This document shows, in pieces, positions 1 to 9,318 of a stretch of DNA of 64,000 bases; positions within the stretch are counted from its first letter, which is position 1; every line of letters starts with the position of its first letter. The notes beneath the pieces were generated by a model. It did not search any database and was not told the origin of the DNA. It saw nothing but the letters and a program-made list of their open reading frames with translations. The position numbers and the translations under genes were made by a program. The stretch lies in the NCBI RefSeq assembly GCF_000731315.1, contig NZ_HG938354.1:1-64000 (forward strand). The letters run 5' to 3'. This DNA comes from Neorhizobium galegae bv. orientalis str. HAMBI 540 (GTDB taxonomy: Bacteria; Pseudomonadota; Alphaproteobacteria; Rhizobiales; Rhizobiaceae).

Positions 1-1194
1 ATGCAACCGAGTCTTGTTATCCAGGACGATCAAGAGCATCTTCCTTCACTTCTGGCAACAGATGCGCAGGAGCTGTCCTATCAGCTCCAACAGCATCAAG
101 CGAAGATCTTTCCGCCTCTTTCCCAAAAGACGATGCGGGTCTTCTCTCCTGCCGAAGCCGCAGGCTTCATAGGCATTGGCGAAGGTTATCTCCGGCAGGT
201 CGCTGCCGAAGGCCATGGCCCAAGTCCCCTCGCCAATGGGCGTCGCCTTTATGGCGCGGATGATATGGACCGGATCCGCCGGGTTCTTGATGAAAGAAAC
301 GGCACCCCGAAATATGTCCCGGCCCGCAAGGGCGCCGACAAGCTTCAAATCGTATCGGTCATGAACTTCAAGGGCGGTTCGGGGAAAACGACCACGGCTG
401 CGCATCTGGCGCAATATCTGGCCCTGAGAGGCTACCGGGTGCTGGCCGTCGATCTCGATCCGCAGGCTTCTCTTTCCGCCTTGTTCGGCCATCAGCCGGA
501 ACTGGATGTCGGAGAAGCTGAGACGCTCTACGGTGCGATCCGTTATGAAGATCCGCGGCCGATCGCCGACATAGTGCGCGCCACTTATACGCCCAATCTA
601 CATCTGATCCCCGGAAATCTGGAACTCATGGAGTTCGAACATGAGACGCCCAAGGCAATGGCATCCGGCACGGCGGAGACGATGTTCTTTGCCCGGATAG
701 GCGAGGCCCTGACCGAGATCGAAAGCCTCTACGATGTGGTGGTCGTCGATTGCCCGCCGCAGCTCGGGTTTCTGACGATGTCGGCGCTCTGCGCGGCGAC
801 ATCCGTGTTGATCACCGTGCACCCGCAAATGCTCGACGTCATGTCGATGTCCCAGTTCCTGACCATGACGAGCGAGCTCATGTCCGTGGTCGAAAGGGCC
901 GGAGGCCGGACGAGTTACGATTGGATGCGCTATCTCGTCACGAGATTCGAACCCAATGACGGTCCGCAAAGCCAGATGACCGGCTTTATGCGTGCGATTT
1001 TCGGAAACCGCATGCTTCAAAACGCGATGCTGAAATCGACTGCCATCGCCGATGCCGGGGTGACCAAGCAAACGCTGTACGAAGTGGAACGATCGCTATT
1101 CGTGCGAGGCACATACGATCGGGCCTGGGAGTCGCTCAATCTCGTCAATTCGGAGATCGAGGCTCATATCCGAGCCACATGGGGAAGGAAGTAA
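1..1194 (+). CDS. repA: RepA, ParA-like partition ATPase of repABC
   Basis: RepA is the Walker-type ATPase that segregates repABC replicons with RepB and represses the repABC operon. The 397-residue protein has an N-terminal winged-helix/MerR-like DNA-binding part (about residues 46-100, FSPAEAAGFIGIGEGYLRQV) and then the deviant Walker A motif KGGSGKTT near residues 124-131. A Walker A' stretch (VLAVDLDPQASL) and Walker B (VVVDCPPQLG) follow. Length matches the family (about 395-405). The stop lies 4 bases before the repB start, as expected for translational coupling. The ATG is the first base of the window, so promoter and upstream operator are not visible. Identification is secure from motifs and gene order. 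Confidence 0.96.
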   Translation: MQPSLVIQDDQEHLPSLLATDAQELSYQLQQHQAKIFPPLSQKTMRVFSPAEAAGFIGIGEGYLRQVAAEGHGPSPLANGRRLYGADDMDRIRRVLDERNGTPKYVPARKGADKLQIVSVMNFKGGSGKTTTAAHLAQYLALRGYRVLAVDLDPQASLSALFGHQPELDVGEAETLYGAIRYEDPRPIADIVRATYTPNLHLIPGNLELMEFEHETPKAMASGTAETMFFARIGEALTEIESLYDVVVVDCPPQLGFLTMSALCAATSVLITVHPQMLDVMSMSQFLTMTSELMSVVERAGGRTSYDWMRYLVTRFEPNDGPQSQMTGFMRAIFGNRMLQNAMLKSTAIADAGVTKQTLYEVERSLFVRGTYDRAWESLNLVNSEIEAHIRATWGRK

Positions 1195-1198
1195 CTAG

Positions 1199-2200
1199 AT
1201 GGCCAGAAAGAACCTCATCGAAATTTCCTCTTCCAGCGCGACGCGCCCCGAACCGGTGGCTCCGAGGGACAACCGGCCTATTGCCGGTTTTGTGCCACAA
1301 GCCCGCAATTCCGCGCCTGTGGGCGGGATTACCAGGACGCTCGGCAATATCACCGAAAAGGTCGAACGGGCGAACGATCTTGAACGGCAGCTGGCCAAGG
1401 GTCAGATCGTCGTCGAGATCGATCCCGTCCTGATTGACGCTTCCTTCGTCGAGGATCGACTGGAGATCGACCCCGTTCGGCTGAACGAACTTGTGGAGCA
1501 GATCCGCGAACATGGCCAGCAGGTGCCCATCCTTGTGCGGCCGCATCCGCAGGCAAAAGGCCGTTATCAGGTCGCCTACGGCCATCGCAGGCTGGCCGCC
1601 ACAAAGACACTCGGCCTCGGTGTGCGGGCAGTGGTCCGCGATCTCACGGATGACCAGCTGGTGGTCAGCCAGGGGCAGGAAAACAGCGCCCGGACGGATT
1701 TATCCTATATCGAGCGGGCTCTTTTCGCCCTGCGGCTCGAACAACGAGGTTTTACCCGCGATATTATCATGGCGGCGCTGGGGGTGGACAAGGCGGCGCT
1801 CTCCAAGATGCTGATCGTGACGCGGCAGGTGCCTATCACCCTGATTACAGCCATCGGAGCTGCGCCGGAGATCGGTCGCAGGCGCTGGCTGGAGTTGGGC
1901 GAACGCCTTGAGACTGTGGAGTCTGATGTCGTTCTGGCGCAGTTGTCCGCGGACAACTCCGGACAGCTGTCAAGCGACGAGCGCTTCCATCGGGCTCTAG
2001 CCCTTGCCTCGAAAAGGCCGGCACAGACAACAGCCCCTGCAGCCAAGGTGCAGATTTCCGGAGTTCCGGTCCAGTTCAAGAAGACCGCATCGAGCGCAAC
2101 CTTCGTCTTCGACAACAAGGCGGCGCCTGGGTTCGATCAGTTCGTGCAGGAGAGGCTCGAAAGCCTCTTTGCAGAATTCCAACAAAACAAAGGAGCGTAA
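1199..2200 (+). CDS. repB: RepB, ParB-like centromere-binding protein
   Basis: RepB binds parS and works with RepA in plasmid partition. The 333-residue protein has a ParB/Srx-like domain (about residues 60-160) with the core GHRR box (VAYGHRRLAATKTLG), preceded by ILVRPHP, then a helix-turn-helix region around residues 165-230 (SYIERALFALRLEQRGFTRDIIMAALGVDKAALSKM, quoted in part). Start ATG lies 4 bases after repA. The gene contains a perfect 16-bp palindrome that fits the rhizobial parS consensus. The next gene, repC, starts 153 bases after the repB stop, leaving the usual room for a counter-transcribed RNA. Confidence 0.95.
   Translation: MARKNLIEISSSSATRPEPVAPRDNRPIAGFVPQARNSAPVGGITRTLGNITEKVERANDLERQLAKGQIVVEIDPVLIDASFVEDRLEIDPVRLNELVEQIREHGQQVPILVRPHPQAKGRYQVAYGHRRLAATKTLGLGVRAVVRDLTDDQLVVSQGQENSARTDLSYIERALFALRLEQRGFTRDIIMAALGVDKAALSKMLIVTRQVPITLITAIGAAPEIGRRRWLELGERLETVESDVVLAQLSADNSGQLSSDERFHRALALASKRPAQTTAPAAKVQISGVPVQFKKTASSATFVFDNKAAPGFDQFVQERLESLFAEFQQNKGA
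1942..1957. other. parS: parS-like centromere palindrome inside repB
   Basis: The 16-bp sequence GTTGTCCGCGGACAAC is a perfect inverted repeat and fits the repABC parS pattern GTT-N4-GC-N4-AAC. It lies within the 3' half of the repB coding sequence. A weaker related palindrome (ACAGCTGT) follows about 8 bases later. The role as RepB binding site is inferred from the match and location. Confidence 0.75.
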
Positions 2201-2204
2201 ACCG

Positions 2205-2262
2205 CAAAAGAAAAAGGCCCCCAAGCGACAAAGTCGTGGAAGCCCTTCTCAGATCTTAGCAA
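2205..2262 (-). ncRNA. ctRNA (inc-alpha type antisense RNA) in repB-repC gap
   Basis: repABC replicons carry a roughly 55-nt antisense RNA between repB and repC that represses RepC synthesis and causes incompatibility. On the minus strand a -35 TTGACA is visible (complement of 2290-2295) with a weak -10 about 17 bp further (GATTCT, complement of 2267-2272). Transcription would start near 2260. The transcript would end in a stem-loop with a CGAC-ttt-GTCG core, a GG/CC-containing lower stem and a U-run (TTTTTCTTTT) near 2205-2220. Position, size and terminator agree with known ctRNAs. The exact 5' end is an estimate. Confidence 0.65.
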
Positions 2263-2353
2263 ATCAAGAATCGCATTTCCTCGAATCACTGTCAAGAGTT
2301 TAGGCGCCGTTTGGGCGAGTGGATTTCTTTTGCCTTAGCGAAAGTGAAGGCAG

Positions 2354-3628
2354 ATGGAGAACAGGTATGTAACGACGCCCTTTGGGCGGCGGGCGATGTC
2401 GCTTGGCATGCTGGCAAGTCAGCAGCTCGCCGAGAAAATTGAACCCGGAACTAGCCGTAACAAATGGAAACTGTTCAGGGCGGTCTGCGAAGCAAGACCG
2501 CCGCTGGGCGTAACGGATCGTGCGTTGACGGTGCTCGACGCGCTGTTGACCTTCTACCCGGATGACGAGATTTCCGAGGCACGAGGCCTGGTAGTCTTTC
2601 CTTCAAACGCACAGCTTTCCCTCCGAGCCCGCGGCATGACCGCCGCAACCCTCAGGCGGCACCTTGCCGTCCTCATCGAGGCCGGCCTGATCCTGCGAAA
2701 GGATAGCCCCAACGGCAAACGTTATGCGCGGCGCAGCAGGGCCGGAGAGATCAATGAAGCGTTCGGCTTCAGCTTGGCTCCGCTTCTGGCGCGTGCTGTC
2801 GAGATCGAGAGCCTTGCCGCCCAGGTGATTGCCGAGCGTGAGTTGCTGCGGATTACCCGGGACCGGCTCACTGTCTGCCGCCGCGATGTCGCAAAACTGA
2901 TCACGGCGGCCTCCCAAGACGGTGTCCCGGGTGACTGGGGGGCGATCCTGGATATCTTCCGAACGCTGGTGGCGCGGATTCCACGTGTCGCCACAGTCAA
3001 AAACCTTTCCCCCATCCTGGAAGACATGGCGACCTTGCGCTCGAAGATCATCAACCTTCTGGAAATGTGGATAAAAACAGAAAAAATCGACGCCAGTGAG
3101 TCTCAAATTGAGCGCCACAAACAGAATTCCAAACTTAAATACAATAATGAATCTGAACCTCGCCTCGAGATGAAACGTGCCGCGCCGTCGTCGGATGATC
3201 CCGAACCGCTGAGTGAACCGGTCGAAAGCAGGCAAAACAGGCAAATACCGACCCATACGGAGGCCTCAGCAGTCAAATCCATGCAATCCTTCCCGCTTGG
3301 GCTCGTGCTACAGTCCTGCCCGCAGATCGCCGACTACGGGCCAGGCGGCAGGATCGACAACTGGCGCGACCTGATGGCTGCCGCTGTCGTTGTTCGAACG
3401 ATGCTGGGGATTACGTCCTCTGCCTACGAAGAGGCGTGCACGGCGATGGGACGAGAAAATGCGGCGACTGTCCTTGCCTGCATTCTCGAGAGGGGAGAGC
3501 AGATCAGTTCGGCGGGTGGCTATCTGCGCGATCTAACCCGACGAACCGAAAAAGGCGAGTTTGCTGTCGGTCCAATGTTGATGGCGCTTGCACGAGCGGG
3601 TGTTCGCCGTGGAAAACTGGCTGCTTAA
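2354..3628 (+). CDS. repC: RepC replication initiator
   Basis: RepC is the initiator that limits repABC replication and acts at an origin usually inside its own gene. The 424-residue product begins MENRYVTTPFGRRAMSLGML, a form typical of RepC, with a winged-helix N-terminal region (residues about 30-150, including LRARGMTAATLRRHLAVLIE). A second conserved C-terminal domain lies around residues 300-420. A purine-rich ribosome site (GTGAAGG) precedes the ATG. Between the two domains the DNA becomes markedly AT-rich (about 3063-3158), the usual place of oriV. Expression is probably damped by the antisense RNA encoded just upstream. Confidence 0.95.
   Translation: MENRYVTTPFGRRAMSLGMLASQQLAEKIEPGTSRNKWKLFRAVCEARPPLGVTDRALTVLDALLTFYPDDEISEARGLVVFPSNAQLSLRARGMTAATLRRHLAVLIEAGLILRKDSPNGKRYARRSRAGEINEAFGFSLAPLLARAVEIESLAAQVIAERELLRITRDRLTVCRRDVAKLITAASQDGVPGDWGAILDIFRTLVARIPRVATVKNLSPILEDMATLRSKIINLLEMWIKTEKIDASESQIERHKQNSKLKYNNESEPRLEMKRAAPSSDDPEPLSEPVESRQNRQIPTHTEASAVKSMQSFPLGLVLQSCPQIADYGPGGRIDNWRDLMAAAVVVRTMLGITSSAYEEACTAMGRENAATVLACILERGEQISSAGGYLRDLTRRTEKGEFAVGPMLMALARAGVRRGKLAA
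3063..3158. other. oriV: AT-rich segment within repC, candidate oriV
   Basis: A stretch with runs such as GATAAAAACAGAAAAAATC and AAACTTAAATACAATAATGA stands out against the GC-rich coding sequence around it. It encodes the linker between the two RepC domains. In studied repABC plasmids the minimal origin maps to an AT-rich region in the middle of repC, so this is the likely origin. No iterons were recognised. Confidence 0.55.
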
Positions 3629-3828
3629 GCGTAACATTGGTATCTGGAAGTCCACAGCCCCGGAAAAATCCTTCCCGACCTCACCGACAGGGTGTGCGCT
3701 TATGTCCGAAAAGCGGCTCGAAACCGCGCATGGGAGTTATAGGTGACTGGACAACGGCCGGTAAGTTCATGCAGGAATCGTTAGCCGGTCGACTGCGCAT
3801 TCGCGCGCGCTCGATCCGAGGCGCCGTA

Positions 3829-5703
3829 TCATCTTTGCACGACACGGCGCGGAGGGGTGACCTCGACTGGCCAGTTGTTTTGCAAGGAACGAACGTGCGA
3901 TTGGGCGACCGTACCCTTGTTGCTCTCCAGCTGAAACTGATTGACCAGGTTTCGCAGACGGCTCGCCTCGGACGACAAGGAAGCGACAGCGGCCGTTGAT
4001 TGTTCGACCATCGCCGCGTTCTGCTGCGTCGCCTGGTCCATGTGATTAACCGCGGTATTGATCTCAGCAAGCCCGGTCGACTGCTCGCGCGCCGACGTGG
4101 CAATCGCGTCCATGACTTGATTGATCTGGACCACGTATTCGCCAATCGACTTCAGCGAAATTCCGGTTTCGAGAACCAGTTTCACGCCGTTTTCCACTTC
4201 GGTCGATGATTTTTGGATAAGTCCTTTGATTTCCTTGGCCGCTTGAGCGGCGCGCTGGGCAAGCTCGCGGACTTCCTGTGCGACGACCGCGAAACCTTTG
4301 CCCGCTTCACCCGCGCGGGCGGCCTCAACGCCGGCGTTGAGTGCCAAAAGGTTCGTCTGGAAGGCAATCTCATCGATTACGCCAATGATGTTCGAAATCT
4401 GCTGCGAACTGTCTTCGATGCGCCGCATGGCTTTCTCGGCTTCCGATACGACCGCCGCTGATCGCTGGGCACTGACATTGGCTTCCGAAGCCACGTTGCG
4501 TGCCTCGTCGGTGCGTTTCGTCGACATCGCGACATTGGACGTGATCTCGTCCAATGCAGCAGCCGTCTCCTCGAGCGAAGCTGCCTGTTGTTCAGTGCGC
4601 TTGGAAAGGTCGTGGGCCGCGGATGCGATCTCACCCGTCCCATTGTCTATGCTGTGCACCGTCTGCAGCACCGCGCCTATCGTCGTCCCCAATTGCCGAA
4701 GGGAAGCGTTGAAGTCTTCGCGCAATGTCTCGTATTCGGCCGCAAATTGTTCCGAAAGCTGGAATGAAATATCACCCGCCGCAAGGCGCTGGAGACCTCC
4801 ACCCAATGTCGTGGTCGCGAAGCGCAACTGTTCGGCCTCCCGGTCGGCGCGCTGCTGGGCTGCAGCGCGTGATGCTTCCATCTCGCTGCGCGATGCCTCC
4901 GCTTCGTTCTCGAGCCTGACAACATTGAGGGCATTCTGCCGGAAGATTTCAACGGCACCGGCCATTTCGCCAACTTCGTCAGCGCGACCGGCATAGGGAA
5001 TATCGCTTTCGAGGTCTCCATCCGACAGTTGTTTCATGGCAGATGTGATCCTCCGGATCGGATTGGCGACGCCGGAGATTGCAAATACGATACCAGCCAG
5101 CACGATCAGCACTGCGAGCACGGCGATTGCCGCGGTCAATGCGAAAGCGGACTTCGCGGAGGCATCGCTGGCCGCCACGAAGCCTTCAGCCTGGCTGAGA
5201 ATGAAGGTGGCCAGGTTTGTTATTCCCTTGTTCACCAGCTCGGCTTGCGATTCCATATCCTTCTTGAATAAAATGACCGCTTCAGGTGTTTTTCCGGCGT
5301 CATCAAGCGCGACCATTTGCTCCGCCAAGCGGCGATATTTGCTAAGCTCCGGCTTGATCTGATTGATCAGTTCCCGTCCGCGCTCCGTGCGAACACCCTT
5401 TTCATATTCGGCAACCACCTTTTCGACGGCGGCAACGGCAGCATCGATTTTCCGCTTCCCGATGCTCTGCTCCTCTGCCGTATCGTCGAGGATGTACTGG
5501 GCATAAACAAGTTTGAGATCAAGAAAATTGCCTTTGATCTCTCGGGCCGTCATCAACCGCTGAATCCAGAAGGTCCCGATCTGCTCCGCATTGGCGCTGA
5601 GCGTCGAGATCGTGCTGAGCGAGATATAGGATAAACCTATCATGAAGATACTGATGATCGACAGCTTTAGGACGAGGGCTTGCTTGATGCTCGGGCGTTT
5701 CAT
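3829..5703 (-). CDS. Methyl-accepting chemotaxis protein
   Basis: A 624-residue transmembrane chemoreceptor. It has an N-terminal membrane anchor (about residues 12-33) and a periplasmic four-helix-bundle-type sensor (about 34-180). A second membrane segment follows near 185-210 ([20 protein letters not shown]), then HAMP regions (about 210-330) and a long signalling coiled coil. The coil carries the conserved hairpin tip [20 protein letters not shown]. Start chosen at the ATG preceded by GGAGAG. No che genes lie nearby, so it must feed a chemotaxis complex encoded elsewhere. The ligand is unknown. It lies convergent to repC with about 200 bases between, in which nothing was recognised. Confidence 0.93.
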   Translation of the reverse strand: MKRPSIKQALVLKLSIISIFMIGLSYISLSTISTLSANAEQIGTFWIQRLMTAREIKGNFLDLKLVYAQYILDDTAEEQSIGKRKIDAAVAAVEKVVAEYEKGVRTERGRELINQIKPELSKYRRLAEQMVALDDAGKTPEAVILFKKDMESQAELVNKGITNLATFILSQAEGFVAASDASAKSAFALTAAIAVLAVLIVLAGIVFAISGVANPIRRITSAMKQLSDGDLESDIPYAGRADEVGEMAGAVEIFRQNALNVVRLENEAEASRSEMEASRAAAQQRADREAEQLRFATTTLGGGLQRLAAGDISFQLSEQFAAEYETLREDFNASLRQLGTTIGAVLQTVHSIDNGTGEIASAAHDLSKRTEQQAASLEETAAALDEITSNVAMSTKRTDEARNVASEANVSAQRSAAVVSEAEKAMRRIEDSSQQISNIIGVIDEIAFQTNLLALNAGVEAARAGEAGKGFAVVAQEVRELAQRAAQAAKEIKGLIQKSSTEVENGVKLVLETGISLKSIGEYVVQINQVMDAIATSAREQSTGLAEINTAVNHMDQATQQNAAMVEQSTAAVASLSSEASRLRNLVNQFQLESNKGTVAQSHVRSLQNNWPVEVTPPRRVVQR

Positions 5704-5975
5704 GCTGCGGCTCTCCGATCAGAGGCTCTTGGGGGTGACCTGATTGCGGTCATAACAAAATGTCGCACTAGATCGATAATTTAATATTAACTAAAATACG
5801 TCGGGATTTCGGTCTGGATATCTGGACGTAGAAGATCGCTTTCACGACCTCGCAACAGATCCTCCGAGCGGGTGCCTGTTATTTATAAGCGTCTATATGC
5901 GCTACTTGAACTTTAGCGATTTATTTCATCCTTCCCGCTAACCTCTCATCTGAAATTGTTCCGGTCGAATAGGCA

Positions 5976-7574
5976 GTGCTTGAGGAAGCTATGCTTGGTG
6001 CGGAAATGATGCTCTTGTTGGAATCTTGTCCACTTGCCGCGCTCATGGTGAACGCAGCGGGTTTTGTCATGTTTGCGAATGCCGAGGCCTGCACACTCTT
6101 TGACGAAGCAGACACGCTGAATGGCACGAACGTTGCCGATCTCTTGGCCGGATGGCCACTCGATAAGCCAGATGGTTCACCGGTTCTCTTGCGCAGCAGG
6201 GCGGGAGAAACTCGAAGCTGCAACATCAGAGTTTCGCCATGTTCCGGTTCGGGTGAACCGATCACCGTGGTCTGGATAGAAGTTGGCGGACCGGAAAAAT
6301 CCGCCGGGCTTGCCGTTCGGGAAGCCAATCTTCGTCTGCGATATGTCATCGAGATGTTGCCGCAGGCCGTCTGTGTCTTCGACGCCAAGGACCGATACGT
6401 CCTTTGGAATCAGAAATACGCCGAACTCTACGCAGATATCGCCGAATACCTGACGCCCGGGATTCCGTTCGAGGAGATTTTGAAGATCAGCCTTGCGGGC
6501 GGCAGCATCCAGGAAGTCGTGCTGGACCAGAATGCCTGGCTTAGCGAACGCATGGCCAAGTTTCGTCAGGTCGCATCCCAGGAAGAGCGGCAAATGAAGG
6601 ATGGGCGATGGTTGCGCTACGACGATCGCCGCACGCCGGATGGCGGCGCCATCGGAATGCGCATAGACATCACCAGTCTCAAGCAGCGCGAGGAATGGCT
6701 TCGGCAATTGTTCGAAGCAAACCCGATGCCGATGCTGCTCTGCGACGGCGACAGCCTTGCGATCCTTGAAGCTAACCACGCGGCGCTTCAATTCTACGGC
6801 TACGAGAGATCGGTCCTTCTGGCCAAAGCCGTTTGCGACATGCACGCCGAAGGCCAGGGTGAGGAGTTCGCCGCCAGGCTTCGCAATCTCGACGGGGACT
6901 GCGAAGCCCGCACGGTCTGGCGGCAGCGAACGGCGAAGGGTCGGGAACACCACGTCCTCATCTATGTCCGGCTGCTCCACGAGGGTGGCGACCGGCGGCT
7001 GTTGCTGACGATCGCCGACGTCAGCGACCGGGTGCTGGCAGAGGCCGAGGCCAACCGGTTGGCGCATCATGATGTTCTGACCGGCCTTCCGAACCGGATG
7101 CAATTCTACAAAGCTCTCGATGAGGCCCTCAAACCCCAGGCGGACGAGGGCCTTGTCGTCGTCTACTGCCTCGACCTCGACGGATTCAAGCCGGTCAACG
7201 ACACGTTCGGCCATGCCGCCGGCGACGAGGTTTTAAAGATGGCCGGTGAGCGGCTGCTTTCGGCTGCAGCCGGACATCTGGTGGCCCGCCTCGGCGGCGA
7301 CGAATTTGCCATTCTCGTGAAGACCACGGGCCAAGCAGATACCGACCTTGCGGAACGGTGCATATCGGCCTTCAGCGCACCTTTCCAGATCAAGGGTTTT
7401 TCGATCGGTATTGGCGTCAGCATCGGCATCGCTGCCGCAAGTGTCACCGACGGCGATCGTGAAACGCTTGTTCAGACCGCAGACCGTGCGCTTTACCGGG
7501 CAAAGTCGAGCGGGCGCAACACCTGGCGGATCGCCGGAGACGAGCTGATGCCAGCGCTGATGACTGCGGGTTGA
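5976..7574 (+). CDS. PAS-domain diguanylate cyclase (GGDEF)
   Basis: A predicted cytosolic c-di-GMP synthase of 532 residues. Three PAS-like sensor modules occupy about residues 10-110, 118-235 and 237-355 (the second includes LPQAVCVFDAKDRYVLWNQK). The GGDEF domain follows at about 365-525 with the intact active-site motif ARLGGDEFAI. The product-inhibition I-site RxxD expected nine residues before GGDEF is absent (AAGHLVARL instead). No EAL domain and no membrane segments are seen. The start is uncertain: GTG at 5976 is used, but in-frame ATGs at 5991 and 6006 are possible. The roughly 270 bases before it are an AT-rich promoter region shared divergently with the chemoreceptor. Confidence 0.9.
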   Translation: MLEEAMLGAEMMLLLESCPLAALMVNAAGFVMFANAEACTLFDEADTLNGTNVADLLAGWPLDKPDGSPVLLRSRAGETRSCNIRVSPCSGSGEPITVVWIEVGGPEKSAGLAVREANLRLRYVIEMLPQAVCVFDAKDRYVLWNQKYAELYADIAEYLTPGIPFEEILKISLAGGSIQEVVLDQNAWLSERMAKFRQVASQEERQMKDGRWLRYDDRRTPDGGAIGMRIDITSLKQREEWLRQLFEANPMPMLLCDGDSLAILEANHAALQFYGYERSVLLAKAVCDMHAEGQGEEFAARLRNLDGDCEARTVWRQRTAKGREHHVLIYVRLLHEGGDRRLLLTIADVSDRVLAEAEANRLAHHDVLTGLPNRMQFYKALDEALKPQADEGLVVVYCLDLDGFKPVNDTFGHAAGDEVLKMAGERLLSAAAGHLVARLGGDEFAILVKTTGQADTDLAERCISAFSAPFQIKGFSIGIGVSIGIAAASVTDGDRETLVQTADRALYRAKSSGRNTWRIAGDELMPALMTAG

Positions 7575-7769
7575 CGCCAAGGGAATGTTTTCGCCCCGGC
7601 GACGGCTGTCGCCGCCTTCGATCTCGCGGATGATGGAACTCGCCAAAACTCCACCTGCTTTGGAAAGCTACACTCTCTCGCACCGGCATTTTGGAACAAA
7701 CGGGGTCGGCCTCGGCTTTGGAAGAGGATAGTATCCGGTCAGCACGATCGGAAATGCTGGGAGCTTCGA

Positions 7770-8492
7770 ATGATCGATCTTTATTATTGGCCGACGCCCA
7801 ACGGCAAGAAAGTCTCGATTTTCCTGGAGGAAACCGGCACGCCCTATAAGGTGATCCCGGTGCAGATTTCTCGCGGCGATCAGTTCAAGCCGGAGTTCCT
7901 GAAGATCAATCCCAATCATCGCATGCCAGCAATCGTCGACCACCAGCCGGCCGACGGCGGAGCGCCGATCAGCGTGTTCGAATCCGGTGCAATCCTCTTC
8001 TATCTCGCCGAAAAGACCGGCAAGCTCTGGCCGCAGGATTTGCGTACTAAATACGAAGTGGCCCAATGGGTCATCTGGCAGGTGGCCAACCAGGGACCGA
8101 AGCTCGGCGAAGCCGGGCATTTCCGCCGTTTGGGTGATCGCGAGGGCAACCAGTCCTACGCGGTGCGCCGCTTCACCGACGAGGCCAACCGTCTCTACGG
8201 CGTGCTGAATATGCGGCTGCGCGACCGTCCCTATCTCGCCGGCGACCAGTTTACGATCGCCGACATCATCAGCTATCCGTGGACCGTCGGCTGGCAGGCG
8301 CAGGGCCAGGACATCAACGAGTTCAAGCATTTCAAGCGCTGGTTCGACGACCTGAGCACACGGCCCGGCGTCCAGCGGGGGCTTGCTGTCGGCGCGGACC
8401 TCGCCGTCGACAATACCAAACTGCCGCCGGAGGAGCAGGAGCGAATCCGCAAGATCCTCTATAATCAACGGGCAATACCGGTCGCCGATTAG
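7770..8492 (+). CDS. Glutathione S-transferase, YfcG/YghU (Ure2-like) type
   Basis: A 240-residue glutathione transferase-fold protein. The N-terminal thioredoxin-like domain opens with MIDLYYWPTPNGKKVSIFLE and carries the glutathione-binding NHRMPAIVD cis-proline and ESGAIL motifs. The C-terminal helical domain includes WQAQGQDINEFKHFKRWFD. The Thr-Pro-Asn segment in place of a catalytic cysteine or tyrosine is typical of the Ure2-like disulfide-bond oxidoreductases YfcG and YghU. The ribosome site GGGAG precedes the ATG. It lies 71 bases before a peroxiredoxin gene on the same strand, so a shared role in peroxide or disulfide stress is likely. The substrate cannot be read from sequence. Confidence 0.88.
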   Translation: MIDLYYWPTPNGKKVSIFLEETGTPYKVIPVQISRGDQFKPEFLKINPNHRMPAIVDHQPADGGAPISVFESGAILFYLAEKTGKLWPQDLRTKYEVAQWVIWQVANQGPKLGEAGHFRRLGDREGNQSYAVRRFTDEANRLYGVLNMRLRDRPYLAGDQFTIADIISYPWTVGWQAQGQDINEFKHFKRWFDDLSTRPGVQRGLAVGADLAVDNTKLPPEEQERIRKILYNQRAIPVAD

Positions 8493-8563
8493 TCGGCCGG
8501 CTGCTAGAGTCCCGGCCATCCAAAAATGCGCAATCGATAGAAACAATTCAAGGGAGCCAAGAC

Positions 8564-9223
8564 ATGAGCCTTCGTATCAACGACATCGCGCCGGATTTCA
8601 CCGCCGAAACCACCCAGGGCACGATCCATTTCCACGACTGGATCGGCAGCGGCTGGGCCGTGCTGTTTTCCCATCCGAAGAACTTTACGCCGGTCTGCAC
8701 GACCGAACTCGGCGCCATGGCCGGCCTTGAGGGGGAATTTAGAAAGCGTGGGGTTAAGATCATCGGCATCTCCGTCGATCCGGTCGAAAGCCACGGCAAG
8801 TGGAAGGACGACATCAAGACGGCGACCGGTTTCGACGTCGAATATCCGCTGATCGGCGACCGCGATCTCAAGATCGCCAAGCTCTATGACATGCTGCCGG
8901 CCGGCGCGGGCGAAAGCTCGGAAGGCCGCACGCCTGCCGACAATGCGACGGTGCGTTCGGTTTACGTCATCGGCCCGGACAAGAAGATCAAGCTGATCCT
9001 CACCTATCCGATGACCACCGGCCGTAACTTCAACGAAATCCTGCGGGCGATCGACTCGATCCAGCTCACCGCCAAACACCAGGTGGCGACGCCGGCCAAT
9101 TGGCAGCAGGGTGAGGACGTGATCATCACCGCCGCCGTTTCCAACGAGGATGCGATCACCCGCTTCGGTTCGTTCGATACGGTCCTGCCCTACCTGCGCA
9201 AGACCAAGCAGCCCACGGCCTGA
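8564..9223 (+). CDS. 1-Cys peroxiredoxin (Prx6/AhpC-TSA family)
   Basis: A 219-residue thiol peroxidase. The peroxidatic cysteine is C45 in the motif FTPVCTTELG, and a C-terminal Prx domain is present. The length and the absence of a clear resolving cysteine place it in the 1-Cys Prx6 group. Arginine in NATVRSVYVIGPDKKI completes the usual active-site surroundings. A strong ribosome site (AAGGGAG) lies 7 bases before the ATG. It probably forms a stress unit with the upstream glutathione transferase, which could supply reducing power through glutathione. A rho-independent terminator follows 18 bases after the stop. Confidence 0.94.
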   Translation: MSLRINDIAPDFTAETTQGTIHFHDWIGSGWAVLFSHPKNFTPVCTTELGAMAGLEGEFRKRGVKIIGISVDPVESHGKWKDDIKTATGFDVEYPLIGDRDLKIAKLYDMLPAGAGESSEGRTPADNATVRSVYVIGPDKKIKLILTYPMTTGRNFNEILRAIDSIQLTAKHQVATPANWQQGEDVIITAAVSNEDAITRFGSFDTVLPYLRKTKQPTA

Positions 9224-9240
9224 TATCGTTCCATCCAGAC

Positions 9241-9278
9241 AAAAAGGCCGGCGGAGCAGATCGCTTCGCCGGCCTTTT
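9241..9278. terminator. Rho-independent terminator after peroxiredoxin
   Basis: An 8-bp perfect stem, GGCCGGCG (9246-9253) and CGCCGGCC (9267-9274), is flanked by AAAAA on the left and TTTT on the right. It can therefore act in both directions, for the peroxiredoxin gene on the plus strand and for the small minus-strand gene that ends at 9319. Confidence 0.85.
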
Positions 9279-9318
9279 GATGCGTTCCAGGAAACTGCCT
9301 CGCGCGGGACGAACCGTC

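Noticed and set aside
3629..3828. Possible gene or second parS in the gap behind repC
   Set aside because: Only short chance frames are present and no GTT-N4-GC-N4-AAC site was found by eye.
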